Positions 33,783 through 41,949 of a stretch of DNA of 54,241 bases are shown piece after piece. How positions within the stretch are numbered: position 1 is the stretch's first letter; every line of letters begins with the position of its first letter. The notes below the pieces were generated by a model that was given only the letters and a program-made list of their open reading frames with translations, ran no database searches and was not told the DNA's origin. Position numbers and translations under genes: made by a program. This DNA is from a virus, in the IMG/VR virus record IMGVR_UViG_3300022074_000054, positions 1-54,241 of that record. The stretch is one strand, 5' to 3'.

Positions 33783-34367
33783 ATGAGTGATGACCTAAAG
33801 AGACTGATGGAGCAGGATTTTGAAAATACTGCTGCTTCGTCCGTTGATAAAATTGACCAGCAAGGGCTTACTTCGGTAGCTGCGTTGGCCAGAACAATCC
33901 GTGACAAAGAAGAACGAATCTCTTTCCTTGAGCAGTCGCTCAAAGAAGAGAAGAAGACTTTGATGAAACTCACGGATGAAGAAATGCCGTCGATGCTTGC
34001 AGAGATTGGTATGTCTTCATTTGCACTAGATGACGGTTCAACCGTCGAGGTTAAACAAACCTATGGTGCTTCCATTCTAGTTGATAAACGTCCCGAAGCT
34101 TACGAGTGGCTACGTGATAACGGATACGATGACATTATTAAAAACACTGTCGCGTGTCAGTTTGGCCGTGGTGAGGACGATCAAGCTAGTGCCTTTGCTG
34201 CTTTCGCGCAACAGCAAGGTTATGTTCCCGACCAAAAGACAGAGGTTCACCCTCAAACACTTCGTGCGTTCGTCAAAGAACGTTGTGAAGCGGGAGAGGA
34301 TTTTCCGATGGAATTGTTTGGTGCATGGGTAGGTCAACGCGCAGTTATAAAGCGAGGAAAAAAGTAA
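33783..34367 (+). CDS. Conserved replication-operon protein of unknown role
   Basis: 194 residues with an AAAGGAGAAA ribosome site. Residues 40-75 are coiled coil (KEERISFLEQSLKEEKKTLM). Then come DEEMPSMLAEIGMSSFALDD, EAYEWLRDNGYDDIIKNTVA, the FGRGEDDQ block and VHPQTLRAFVKERCEAGEDF. From memory such proteins lie directly ahead of ssDNA-binding proteins in many phages. Its stop overlaps the next start (TAATG), which suggests coupled production and perhaps a direct partner of the SSB-like protein. Confidence 0.7.
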   Translation: MSDDLKRLMEQDFENTAASSVDKIDQQGLTSVAALARTIRDKEERISFLEQSLKEEKKTLMKLTDEEMPSMLAEIGMSSFALDDGSTVEVKQTYGASILVDKRPEAYEWLRDNGYDDIIKNTVACQFGRGEDDQASAFAAFAQQQGYVPDQKTEVHPQTLRAFVKERCEAGEDFPMELFGAWVGQRAVIKRGKK

Positions 34368-35143
34368 TGACTAAGAAAAATGAAGTAGCCGAAGCGGCAA
34401 AAAACGAAGTGGCAGTGTTTAACCCTGCCATGATGGAGCAGGATGCCGGAGCAGGCATGGACAATATGGGCACAGAAGACTTAGCTCTTCCGTTCCTGAA
34501 AGTCTTGTCTGGCAACGATCCTGTATTGGATGACGAAAGTGTCGATGCTCGTAAGGGCGATATATACAACACCGTTACTGGGTTGGCGTACAAAGGAAAG
34601 GAAGGGGTGCGTGTCGTACCTTGTGCTTACCAGCGTAGGTTTATCCAGTGGGCTCCGCGTGGCAGCGGAAGCGGTGCGCCTTTGGCAATTTACGAGCCGG
34701 GACAGGAGCGTCCAAAGACAGAGCGTTCCACTGATGACAACAAAGAATACGTTGTCGGAGGTGATGGTGACTACATCGAAGAAACTCACCAGCACTTTGT
34801 ACTCCTTATCAACGAAGATGGGTCACACGAGACGGCCCTTATCGCTATGAAATCTACCCAGCTTAAAAAGAGCCGGAAGTGGAATAGCATGATGGCGTCT
34901 CGCTCAATGCAAGGTGCTAACGGGCCGTTTACCCCGCCCCGCTTTAGCCACATTTACCATCTCAAGACCATTGCCGAAGAGAACTCAAAAGGTTCGTGGC
35001 ACGGTTGGGAAATGTCCTGTGAAGGCGTCATTGAGGACGGCGCTCTGTATACCCGTGCGAAGGCGTTTGCAGAGAGCATCACCGCAGGCGATGTTGTGGT
35101 GAAACATACGGATGACGAAGAAAACGGCTCAACACCGTTTTAA
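34367..35143 (+). CDS. ssDNA-binding protein candidate
   Basis: 258 residues from the ATG at 34367, with GAGGAAAA upstream; a longer in-frame extension lies inside the previous gene. The core has beta-rich and basic patches (GVRVVPCAYQRRFIQWAPRG, MKSTQLKKSRKWNSMMASRS). The C-terminus is acidic and ends HTDDEENGSTPF. An acidic tail with a terminal aromatic residue is the hallmark of phage and bacterial SSBs, which use it to recruit partners. With primase, helicase and polymerase next door, an SSB role is likely. A dedicated annealing protein is the alternative. Confidence 0.7.
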   Translation: MTKKNEVAEAAKNEVAVFNPAMMEQDAGAGMDNMGTEDLALPFLKVLSGNDPVLDDESVDARKGDIYNTVTGLAYKGKEGVRVVPCAYQRRFIQWAPRGSGSGAPLAIYEPGQERPKTERSTDDNKEYVVGGDGDYIEETHQHFVLLINEDGSHETALIAMKSTQLKKSRKWNSMMASRSMQGANGPFTPPRFSHIYHLKTIAEENSKGSWHGWEMSCEGVIEDGALYTRAKAFAESITAGDVVVKHTDDEENGSTPF

Positions 35144-35153
35144 TGAGTCACTT

Positions 35154-35182
35154 GGCGGGGCCTAGCGCCCCGCCGTTCTTTT
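35154..35182 (+). terminator. Strong hairpin, weak-tail terminator after SSB
   Basis: GGCGGGGC-CTAGC-GCCCCGCC is a perfect 8-bp GC stem, followed by GTTCTTTT. The broken T-run suggests partial termination. This could lower downstream primase/helicase transcripts relative to the SSB. Confidence 0.7.
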
Positions 35183-35198
35183 CCGTATGGGGGCACAC

Positions 35199-36737
35199 AT
35201 GTCAGTAGAAAAATTTATGGCCATATTTGATGGCCTGAAAGAAGCCCACGGCTACTTTAAGATCGAAAAAACTGCCGCCAATGGTAAGGCGCAAGGTAAG
35301 GCAGGCGTAACACGTGAACCCAGAACGAAGAAACTTTGGGAAAACCACTTGTCCGGCAAGGGCAATGGATTGGGTATCATCCCGATCAACGAAGACAACA
35401 TGTGCAAATGGGGTTGCATTGACGTGGACCAGTATCCACTCGACCACAAGCACCTTGTTGATAAGATAAGAAAGTTAAAACTACCTTTAGTAGTGTGCCG
35501 CAGCAAGTCAGGCGGTGCGCATTGTTTTCTGTTCTCAACCGAATGGGTTTCAGCAAAAGACATGCAGAAGTCTCTGCAACACATGTCCGCGGCCCTCGGC
35601 TATGGCGAGAGCGAGATATTTCCAAAACAGATTAAGCTGCACTTAGACCGTGGTGACGTTGGAAACTTTCTCAATCTGCCCTACTACGATCACGAGAACG
35701 GCCTGCGTTACGCATTCCTAGATGACGGCACATCTGCCGACTTAGATGAATTTATTGAGCTACACCAAAAGTTTGCTCAAACCCCAGAAGAAATTGTTAA
35801 GCTTCAGATAGTGGACACGGGTGAAAAAGACCTGCTGAAAGACGGTCCACCCTGTTTGCAGATACTGTGCAAGCAGCGCATTAGTGAAGGAGGCAGAAAC
35901 AATGGCCTATTCAATATCGGGGTTTACTTACGCAAGGCGTACCCAGATAGCTACGAATCGGAAATACTACGCTACAACATGGAGTACCTATCTCCGCCAT
36001 TGCCACTGCCAGAGGTCAACATAGTTGCCAAGCAGCTAGACCGCAAAGACTACGCTTACAAATGCTCTGACGCGCCAATCAACGCGCACTGCAACAAAGA
36101 ACTGTGCCGTACCCGTAAATTCGGCATAGGAGCCGCTGTAGCGGGCGCTACGATAGCAAACCTGCGGAAGTATAACTCTACCCCGCCTGTCTGGTTTATG
36201 GACGTTAACGGCGAACCACTGGAGCTAGACACGGATGCTCTGATGAGCCAACCGATGTTCCAAAAGAACTGCATGGAGCAACTGAACTTCATGCCCCGAT
36301 CCGTTGCCAAGCAGCAATGGGAAAGCCGGATCAGTACGCTCATGTCCGAAATGCGCGACAACGAAAGCGCGATCATGGAAGTGGCACAAGACGCCAGTAT
36401 TAGCGGGCAGTTTTACGATTACCTCGAAGAGTTTTGCAGCCACCTACAGCAAGCGCAGGATAAAGAAGAAATCCTGCTCCGCCGCCCATGGACCGATGAG
36501 GAGGAAGAGGTCACGTACTTCCGTCTCAAAGACTTTGAAAGCTATCTCAAAAAGAATAAGTTTTTCGAATATAAGTCTCACAAAATTGCGCAGCGTCTTC
36601 GTGATATTAATGGCGAGAGTATGGTTCTCAAGATTAAGGGTCGGTCTGTACGAGTATGGAAGATACCGGCCTTTGAAAGCGCCGACGTTGAGATAAAGTC
36701 GCCCGCCTTTGGTAACCAAGAGGAGGCTCCGTTTTGA
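35199..36737 (+). CDS. AEP-superfamily primase (prim-pol type)
   Basis: 512 residues from the ATG at 35199. The GGGGGCA element just ahead favours it over the ATG at 35187. The AEP catalytic pair DxD is at Asp75/Asp77 (CIDVDQYP). The RSKSGGAHCFLF block with His108 follows, and GNFLNLPYYD is the third motif. A Cys/His cluster (Cys289, His297, Cys298, Cys303) may bind zinc. The C-terminal third is helical, with an HTH-like part. The motif order resembles primases of TOTE-type and phage prim-pols. It should make primers for the family A polymerase. No DnaG/TOPRIM primase was found. Confidence 0.8.
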   Translation: MSVEKFMAIFDGLKEAHGYFKIEKTAANGKAQGKAGVTREPRTKKLWENHLSGKGNGLGIIPINEDNMCKWGCIDVDQYPLDHKHLVDKIRKLKLPLVVCRSKSGGAHCFLFSTEWVSAKDMQKSLQHMSAALGYGESEIFPKQIKLHLDRGDVGNFLNLPYYDHENGLRYAFLDDGTSADLDEFIELHQKFAQTPEEIVKLQIVDTGEKDLLKDGPPCLQILCKQRISEGGRNNGLFNIGVYLRKAYPDSYESEILRYNMEYLSPPLPLPEVNIVAKQLDRKDYAYKCSDAPINAHCNKELCRTRKFGIGAAVAGATIANLRKYNSTPPVWFMDVNGEPLELDTDALMSQPMFQKNCMEQLNFMPRSVAKQQWESRISTLMSEMRDNESAIMEVAQDASISGQFYDYLEEFCSHLQQAQDKEEILLRRPWTDEEEEVTYFRLKDFESYLKKNKFFEYKSHKIAQRLRDINGESMVLKIKGRSVRVWKIPAFESADVEIKSPAFGNQEEAPF

Positions 36738-36880
36738 GCAGTCTGTCGAAGCAAGACCGTGATAAAGAAATCGTTCGGCTGATTGACAAAGAACGAATGA
36801 CAATGACCGCAGTAGCCAAGCTATTCGGTATCTCAAAGCAGAGAGTGCAACAAATATACCGAAGGGAAAAAGATGTTTAG
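36734..36880 (+). CDS. 48-residue helix-turn-helix protein (sigma region 4-like)
   Basis: It starts at TTG with an AGGAGG site (36721-36726) 7 bases ahead. It overlaps the primase stop by 4 bases and the helicase start by 8. The product is charged, and the second half, MTMTAVAKLFGISKQRVQQI, is a clear HTH with recognition helix SKQRVQQIYRRE, like sigma-factor region 4. Candidates are a phage transcription regulator or an anti-sigma decoy. It is too short for most tools but the ribosome site and HTH support it. Confidence 0.72.
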   Translation: MSSLSKQDRDKEIVRLIDKERMTMTAVAKLFGISKQRVQQIYRREKDV

Positions 36881-38390
36881 AATTTTTGGACCGCCGGGTA
36901 CAGGTAAGACCACAACCTTGCTCAACATGGTTGATAAGGCGCTGGAAGAGGGAACACCACCCCATCGCATTGCCTTCTTGGCCTTTACTCGAAAAGCGGC
37001 AAATGAGGCAAAAGAACGGGCGGCTGTCCGTTTTAACCTTGACCCCAAGCACGACTTAATCTTCTTCCGGACGCTGCACAGTCTGGCGCTAACCATGTCA
37101 GATATACGATCAGAGCAGGTGATGCAGGAAGAAAACTATCGGGAACTTAGTCGGGCCATTGGTGTCGAACTGGGCGGCCAAAAGAACACGTCAATAGACG
37201 ATGACGTGCCCAGCATGGTAGCCAGCAGCGACCCGATCCTTGGGCTGATTAACTTAGCCCGACTGCGCAAGGTTCCACTACGGGACCAATACAACATCAG
37301 TGACATTGAGCATGATTGGAACACCGTTAACTTTGTCGATAAGTGCTTGCGTGAATACAAAGAAAGCATGGGCCTGTTTGACTTTACGGACATGCTTGAA
37401 CACTTTGCCAACGGGGATGAAAAGTTTTGCCCAGAATTTGATCTGTGCTTTTTAGATGAAGCCCAAGACTTGTCCCCGCTCCAGTGGGACATAGCCCACC
37501 TGCTCGACCGTCGATCCAAGAAGATGTACTGCGCCGGAGACGATGACCAAGCCATCTACCGGTGGGCGGGTGCAGACGTAGACCACTTCATTAACCTGCC
37601 CGGTGGTTCAGAAATACTGTCGCAGTCTTACCGAATACCCAAACGTGTGCATGATGTGGCAGAGAATGTCGTGCGTCGCATCGCCAGACGGTTTCCGAAA
37701 GACTACGAACCCCGTAAAGAACCCGGCAATGTGACGCGGATTACTACTATCAATTCCCTCGACATGGCGCAAGGAGACTGGTTGATTTTGTCGCAAGCGG
37801 GATACCAACTCACCCCCGTGGCCAACGACCTCAAGTCCAACGGCTACCTGTTCAACTACCGCGGCAGACGGTCCATTAGCGAAAAGGTGAGCGAGGCCGT
37901 CAACGGCTGGGAGCAAGTGCGCAAAGGAAAAGAAATAACCGGCAGCGTAGCGCGTATAATATACAGCTATATGGCAATAGGTGACCGATTAACACGCGGC
38001 TTTAAAAAACTGCCGGGAGTAGATGACAACGAGCTAGTCACCTTTGACGCTCTGACCGAACACCACGGTCTAAAAGCAACAAAGGATATGATCTGGTCCG
38101 TCGCCATGGACAAGCTGCCCGATACCGACCGGGCCTATGTCACAGCACTCCTTAGAAGAGGAGAGAAGTTTAATGGGATTCCCCGCATAACAGCGTCCAC
38201 GATCCACGGATCAAAGGGCGGCGAGGCCGATAACGTCGTACTGTTCACGGACCTCAGTCCAGCAGCTGATACACAATTCCAGAAAAACCCGGACGATACT
38301 CATAGAGTTTTCTATGTAGGTGTAACCCGTGCTAAAAAGAACTTATACATTGTAGACGCAGAAGACGTATCACGGAGTTATGACCTATGA
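36873..38390 (+). CDS. UvrD/Rep-like SF1 helicase
   Basis: 505 residues. Motif I GPPGTGKTTTL (residues 6-16), Ia AFLAFTRKAANEAKER, II CFLDEAQDLSP, III AGDDDQAIYRWAGAD, IV LSQSYRIPKRV, V ASTIHGSKGGEADNVVL, VI RVFYVGVTRAKKNLY. The order is complete, so it should be an active 3'-5' DNA helicase. It is shorter than host UvrD (about 720), mainly in the accessory 1B/2B insertions. It acts with AEP primase and Pol A in the same operon. Confidence 0.92.
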   Translation: MFRIFGPPGTGKTTTLLNMVDKALEEGTPPHRIAFLAFTRKAANEAKERAAVRFNLDPKHDLIFFRTLHSLALTMSDIRSEQVMQEENYRELSRAIGVELGGQKNTSIDDDVPSMVASSDPILGLINLARLRKVPLRDQYNISDIEHDWNTVNFVDKCLREYKESMGLFDFTDMLEHFANGDEKFCPEFDLCFLDEAQDLSPLQWDIAHLLDRRSKKMYCAGDDDQAIYRWAGADVDHFINLPGGSEILSQSYRIPKRVHDVAENVVRRIARRFPKDYEPRKEPGNVTRITTINSLDMAQGDWLILSQAGYQLTPVANDLKSNGYLFNYRGRRSISEKVSEAVNGWEQVRKGKEITGSVARIIYSYMAIGDRLTRGFKKLPGVDDNELVTFDALTEHHGLKATKDMIWSVAMDKLPDTDRAYVTALLRRGEKFNGIPRITASTIHGSKGGEADNVVLFTDLSPAADTQFQKNPDDTHRVFYVGVTRAKKNLYIVDAEDVSRSYDL

Positions 38391-38593
38391 CCAAAATTAC
38401 ATTCAGACAATATATGGAAATGATGCAGGAGGCTGAAGCCAAATACGGCGTGGTTTACGAAAGCGAAGTTTCCAAAAGAGACTGGGATAACCCGCTCATA
38501 AAGGACGAGGACATACCCGGTCTTACCTTACAATGGGACCAAGAACTCAAAGAATGGTGCGTATTCGGCCCCCTTAACCAGACGGTACATTAA
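38387..38593 (+). CDS. Small acidic protein
   Basis: 68 residues, with a helix (FRQYMEMMQEAEAKYGVVYE) then an acidic, Trp-containing C-terminal half (LTLQWDQELKEWCVFGPLNQ). It is coupled to the helicase by a 4-base overlap and is directly followed by the DUF6378-like gene. No family recognised. It may be an accessory of the replication complex. Confidence 0.6.
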   Translation: MTKITFRQYMEMMQEAEAKYGVVYESEVSKRDWDNPLIKDEDIPGLTLQWDQELKEWCVFGPLNQTVH

Positions 38594-38935
38594 ATGAAAA
38601 GAGAAGCATTACTTCACGCGGCAGAGAAACTTATCAACGGCCCGCGGGCCAAAGACTACGGGGACGCTTTGCATAACCATAAGCGGATTGCTGCCGGATG
38701 GAACGTAATCGTGGAGGGCGCTATGACAAGCCATGGCTTTCTAACGCCCGCACACGTCGCCTTGATGATGGACTGGGTTAAGACCAGCAGATTGGTGGAA
38801 AGCATTGACCACGAGGACTCGTGGATAGACAAAGCAGGGTACACGGCTCTGGGAACAGAATTTGTACACGAAACCAAATCATCGGGGAACACTAATGGCA
38901 AAACTACAAATGAGCATGTTCGCACCAAAAAGTGA
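38594..38935 (+). CDS. DUF6378-like protein
   Basis: 113 residues. The pattern LINGPRAKDYGDALHNHKRI, AHVALMMDWVKTSRLVES and DSWIDKAGYTAL matches the small all-helical phage family known as DUF6378 (name from memory). The family is often beside nucleotide metabolism or replication genes, which supports a MazG-like or regulatory role, though catalytic residues are not evident. It overlaps the polymerase start by 41 bases. Confidence 0.7.
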   Translation: MKREALLHAAEKLINGPRAKDYGDALHNHKRIAAGWNVIVEGAMTSHGFLTPAHVALMMDWVKTSRLVESIDHEDSWIDKAGYTALGTEFVHETKSSGNTNGKTTNEHVRTKK

Positions 38936-40790
38936 GTGGATACCGCCGCTAGAACTGCCGGACATCACGTCAGCTAAAAAGATAGCCATCGACGTAGAAA
39001 CACGCGACCCGAACCTCAAATCAAACGGCCCCGGCTGGCCTACCGGTGACGGTGAGGTGGTGGGGTATGCCGTAGCCGTAGAAGATTGGTCGGGATACAT
39101 TCCTATCCGTCATTTTGGTGGGGGCAACCTTGATGAGAAGGTCGTCAACCGCTGGCTCAAAAAAGTATTTGAGTGTCCTGCCGATAAGATCATGCACAAC
39201 GCGCAGTATGACTTGGGCTGGATCAAAGCGATGGGCTTCCAAGTAAACGGGCGCATCATCGACACCATGGTCGTCGCGTCACTGCTGGACGAAAACCGTT
39301 TCAGCTACAGCCTGAACGCACTGGCCTACGACCATCTGGGCAAAGTTAAATCAGAGAAAGGTCTAGTGGAGGCGGCGCGGGAGTTCGGAGTCGATCCGAA
39401 AGCAGAAATGTGGAAGATGCCCGCCATGTACGTTGGACCGTATGCAGAGGGTGACGCTGAACTTACCCTCGAACTCTGGAATTACTTCTCCGTTCAACTT
39501 GGCAAAGAGGGCCTGTGGCCTATCGCTAACCTCGAACTTGACCTCCTCCCATGTCTCGTTGACATGACGATGCGGGGCGTTCGGGTAGATACGGATAAGG
39601 TCGAGCGAACTAGGGATAGCCTGCTCAAGCGGGAACGGGAAGTCGTGAAGGAGATCAAGCGCATCTGTGGCACTGATGTCGAAATCTGGGCTGCTCAGTC
39701 TCTCGCTAAAGCGTTCGATAAAGTCGGCGTCCACTACCCACGCACTGAAAAGGGCGCACCGTCGTTCACGAAACTCTTCCTCCAAGAGCATGAGCATCCC
39801 CTCGCGCAACTCGTCACCCAAGCTCGGAACCTGAACAAGACATCCGGCACTTTCATTAATACAATCATGAAACACTGCCACGCTGATGGTCGAATACATT
39901 CCCATATAAACCAAATCCGTTCCGACGATGGGGGCACGGTATCTGGACGTATCTCAATGTCCAACCCGAACCTTCAACAAATCCCGGCCCGCGACCCAGA
40001 ACTGGGACCAATGATTCGTTCGTTGTTTCTTCCAGAGGAAGGCGAACAATGGGCGGCCATTGACTTCTCGCAACAGGAACCGCGCATCTTGGTACATTAT
40101 GCGCATGTATACGGTAAAACGCGAGGCGTTGCATTGGAGGGCGCTAAAGAGTTTGTCGCTGCCTACAACGATAATCCCGACACCGACTTCCATACCATGG
40201 TGGCGGAGATGGCTAACATTCCGCGCAAGCAAGCCAAGACCATCAACCTCGGCATGATGTACGGCATGGGCGTAAACAAACTGTCCGAACAACTCGACGT
40301 GTCGGTCGAAGAAGCCAAGGGCCTGACCAAGCAATACCACGACCGCGTACCGTTCGTTAAAGGCTTGATGAACGGCGTCACCAACCGGCTGAACGAGAAA
40401 TCTTCTGGCGGCTCACTGCACTCGCTGCTGGGCCGTAAGTGCCGGTTCGATCTATGGGAGCCCGATACGTTTGCCATGAACAAGGCGCTGCCCTACCGGG
40501 AAGCCGTTGACGCCTATGGGCCCACGACCCGCCTCAAACGGGCCTACACCTACAAGGCGCTCAATCGGTTAATTCAAGCATCTGCTGCGGATATGACGAA
40601 AAAAGCGATGGTCGATCTATACAAGCAAGGCATCCTACCCATGCTTCAAATCCACGACGAAATAGCCATGTCCGTGAAAAACGTCGAGGAAGCAAACAAG
40701 GTGGCCAAGATTATGGAAACCGCGGTGCCGCTCGAAGTACCATCCAAATGCGACGTGGAGATAGGCCCGTCTTGGGGTGAGGCCAAGTGA
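38895..40790 (+). CDS. Family A DNA polymerase
   Basis: 631 residues from the ATG at 38895. 3'-5' exonuclease motifs are present: Exo I AIDVETRDPNL, Exo II HNAQYDLGWI and Exo III YAEGDAELTL. Polymerase motif A is AIDFSQQEPRI (Asp390), motif B KQAKTINLGMMYGMG, and motif C QIHDEIAMS (Asp588, Glu589). All are intact, so it should be a proofreading replicase. It lacks the CxxCxGxG zinc repeats of a DnaJ central domain, which is reported in HMO-2011-type polymerases. Motif A has QQEPR where bacterial Pol I has QIELR. A leftward nuclease gene overlaps its last 145 bases. Confidence 0.93.
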   Translation: MAKLQMSMFAPKSEWIPPLELPDITSAKKIAIDVETRDPNLKSNGPGWPTGDGEVVGYAVAVEDWSGYIPIRHFGGGNLDEKVVNRWLKKVFECPADKIMHNAQYDLGWIKAMGFQVNGRIIDTMVVASLLDENRFSYSLNALAYDHLGKVKSEKGLVEAAREFGVDPKAEMWKMPAMYVGPYAEGDAELTLELWNYFSVQLGKEGLWPIANLELDLLPCLVDMTMRGVRVDTDKVERTRDSLLKREREVVKEIKRICGTDVEIWAAQSLAKAFDKVGVHYPRTEKGAPSFTKLFLQEHEHPLAQLVTQARNLNKTSGTFINTIMKHCHADGRIHSHINQIRSDDGGTVSGRISMSNPNLQQIPARDPELGPMIRSLFLPEEGEQWAAIDFSQQEPRILVHYAHVYGKTRGVALEGAKEFVAAYNDNPDTDFHTMVAEMANIPRKQAKTINLGMMYGMGVNKLSEQLDVSVEEAKGLTKQYHDRVPFVKGLMNGVTNRLNEKSSGGSLHSLLGRKCRFDLWEPDTFAMNKALPYREAVDAYGPTTRLKRAYTYKALNRLIQASAADMTKKAMVDLYKQGILPMLQIHDEIAMSVKNVEEANKVAKIMETAVPLEVPSKCDVEIGPSWGEAK

Positions 40791-41095
40791 TCCTCTAGCG
40801 GCGGCACAATGACCACGGCCCGCGTGTCAAGGTTCACGTAAGCCATGCGGATGTTAAACATCTTTTGAACGTCGCTGCGAGGGCGGTAAATGCGTGACGG
40901 TTTTGTACGGTTGGGGTTTACACGCCGACCGTCTTTTTTTGCATCAAACAAAAAAATGTCGCCCGAAGGCGACAGTGCGATGAAGTCTGCGGGACTTGGC
41001 TCTCCTATAGGTTTGAACACCCAATACCCCTGTCGAAATAAAAACTCCTCAAGGATCAGTTCACATATTTTTCCGTCGCGGTGTTTCTTGTGCAT
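40646..41095 (-). CDS. PD-(D/E)XK nuclease, Holliday-junction-resolvase-like
   Basis: 149 residues on the minus strand. The core is GKICELILEEFLFRQGYWVF, then PSPADFIALSPSGDIFLFDA with K53. Asp37, Asp51 and Lys53, with Glu12 or Glu16, form the PD-(D/E)XK pattern of Hjc-like resolvases. The last 40-odd residues (SHLDGTSSGTAVSIILATLF) are coded opposite the polymerase 3' end and may be an extension without function. A role in resolving replication or recombination branches before packaging fits. The start may lie slightly inside, as the ribosome site is weak. Confidence 0.72.
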   Translation of the reverse strand: MHKKHRDGKICELILEEFLFRQGYWVFKPIGEPSPADFIALSPSGDIFLFDAKKDGRRVNPNRTKPSRIYRPRSDVQKMFNIRMAYVNLDTRAVVIVPPLEDHLASPQDGPISTSHLDGTSSGTAVSIILATLFASSTFFTDMAISSWI

Positions 41096-41140
41096 CCCAG
41101 ATCACAAACACTTTTCGGTTGCCCCACCACAATGTTGACA

Positions 41141-41157
41141 GGTTTTGGTTCAAAACC
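41141..41157. promoter_or_regulatory. Perfect 17-bp palindrome beside TTGACA
   Basis: GGTTTTG-GTT-CAAAACC directly follows TTGACA (41135-41140). The 17 bases are exactly a spacer's length, but no good -10 box follows. It may be an operator in the gap between the leftward nuclease and the rightward RHH gene. Confidence 0.5.
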
Positions 41158-41206
41158 ACGACACAATAGTTAATTTTTTATAAAATTATTCTTACACGGG
41201 TTTTTC

Positions 41207-41235
41207 TTGCATTGTTGTATATCTTCTTATATTAT
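41207..41235 (+). promoter_or_regulatory. Promoter of the RHH/zinc-ribbon operon
   Basis: TTGCAT (41207-41212), 17 bases, TATTAT (41230-41235). ATATTATCCTA is shared with the replication promoter at 33724-33734, so both may be early promoters under one control. Confidence 0.7.
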
Positions 41236-41271
41236 CCTAGATATATATTCGGGGGCACGAGGAAAAAATTA

Positions 41272-41463
41272 ATGGATACAACACGCTGGAAAAGCATTCT
41301 CGTCCCGCGAGAGGTGTACGAAGACATAAAAGAGCTTTCAAAAAAGGAAGGTCGAACCATTGGCGGGCAGCTACGGCTGGTTTTCGAATGGTACATGGAG
41401 ACTTCAAATGACAGAGGCGCAAGGGACAACGGGTCAGTTCCACAAAAATCTGATAAGAAATAA
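41272..41463 (+). CDS. Ribbon-helix-helix DNA-binding protein
   Basis: 63 residues from the ATG at 41272, behind GAGG. The TTG at 41212 falls inside the promoter and is rejected. WKSILVPREVYEDIKELSKK is the ribbon plus first helix, and GRTIGGQLRLVFEWYM the second helix, as in CopG/Arc-type regulators. It probably dimerises and binds a palindromic operator, perhaps its own promoter or the palindrome at 41141. It overlaps the zinc-ribbon gene. Confidence 0.7.
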   Translation: MDTTRWKSILVPREVYEDIKELSKKEGRTIGGQLRLVFEWYMETSNDRGARDNGSVPQKSDKK

Positions 41464-41608
41464 ATGCCCGAAGTGTGAACAGACGCTCGAAGTTACAGGC
41501 AAAACCAACACCCAACTTTTTCGTAGGTGCAAGAACTGTCACCTGTCTATTGTCGATCCGCTCGACGGTGGCGAATACCCCGAAGATATTTGTGAAATAT
41601 GCGATTAA
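41408..41608 (+). CDS. Zinc-ribbon small protein
   Basis: 66 residues from the ATG at 41408. CPKC and CKNC, about 17 residues apart, form a zinc ribbon, and a further CEIC lies at the end. It overlaps the RHH gene by 56 bases and ends in ATGCGATT, which contains a GCGAT box. It could be a transcription modulator targeting RNA polymerase or a translation factor; the function is unknown. Confidence 0.6.
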   Translation: MTEAQGTTGQFHKNLIRNKCPKCEQTLEVTGKTNTQLFRRCKNCHLSIVDPLDGGEYPEDICEICD

Positions 41609-41611
41609 GTG

Positions 41612-41641
41612 TTGCTTATCCCATACCATGCGGTCTATACT
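41612..41641 (+). promoter_or_regulatory. Promoter ahead of a leader terminator
   Basis: TTGCTT (41612-41617), 18 bases, TATACT (41636-41641). Transcripts would meet the terminator at 41679-41717 before the ribosome site of the gene at 41732. Confidence 0.5.
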
Positions 41642-41678
41642 ACGCTTGAACATGGTAAGCATGTTCTCCGTAGTTGAT

Positions 41679-41717
41679 GGCCCCAGTTCGGTTGCCCCCG
41701 GCTGGGGCCATTTTTTT
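41679..41717 (+). terminator. Intrinsic terminator directly before a ribosome site
   Basis: GGCCCCAG (41679-41686) pairs perfectly with CTGGGGCC (41702-41709), followed by ATTTTTTT. The next gene's GAGG site begins 4 bases later. It ends the RHH operon or attenuates the following operon. Confidence 0.88.
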
Positions 41718-41731
41718 AGTGAGGAAAAACT

Positions 41732-41947
41732 ATGGCTGATAAAATTTTCGTAAACGGGCTGCGCGTACAAAAACCACGCGACAATGCTCCCGACTTCGTT
41801 AAGGCAAACGTAAGCATAAATCGTGCCGAACTCATCCCGTGGCTCGAATCACAGACCGGTGAGTGGGTCAATGCGCAAGTGCTGGATAGCAAAAACAAAC
41901 CCGGCACGTGGTACGTCGAAGTTGATACGTGGGAAAAGGACAAGTAG
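41732..41947 (+). CDS. Small conserved-looking protein
   Basis: 71 residues. The sequence (MADKIFVNGLRVQKPRDNAP, DFVKANVSINRAELIPWLES, EWVNAQVLDSKNKPGTWYVE) predicts a small beta-barrel, and resembles remembered phage proteins of unknown function near SSB or recombination genes. The OB-like strand pattern is only suggestive. It has GAGGAAAA upstream and is followed 2 bases later by the next gene. Confidence 0.6.
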   Translation: MADKIFVNGLRVQKPRDNAPDFVKANVSINRAELIPWLESQTGEWVNAQVLDSKNKPGTWYVEVDTWEKDK

Positions 41948-41949
41948 CC

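Noticed and set aside
38895-40790. DnaJ central domain in the polymerase
   Set aside because: No CxxCxGxG repeats between exonuclease and polymerase parts.
41652-41753. 33-codon leader peptide through the terminator at 41679
   Set aside because: No ribosome site and almost no leader from the predicted transcript start.
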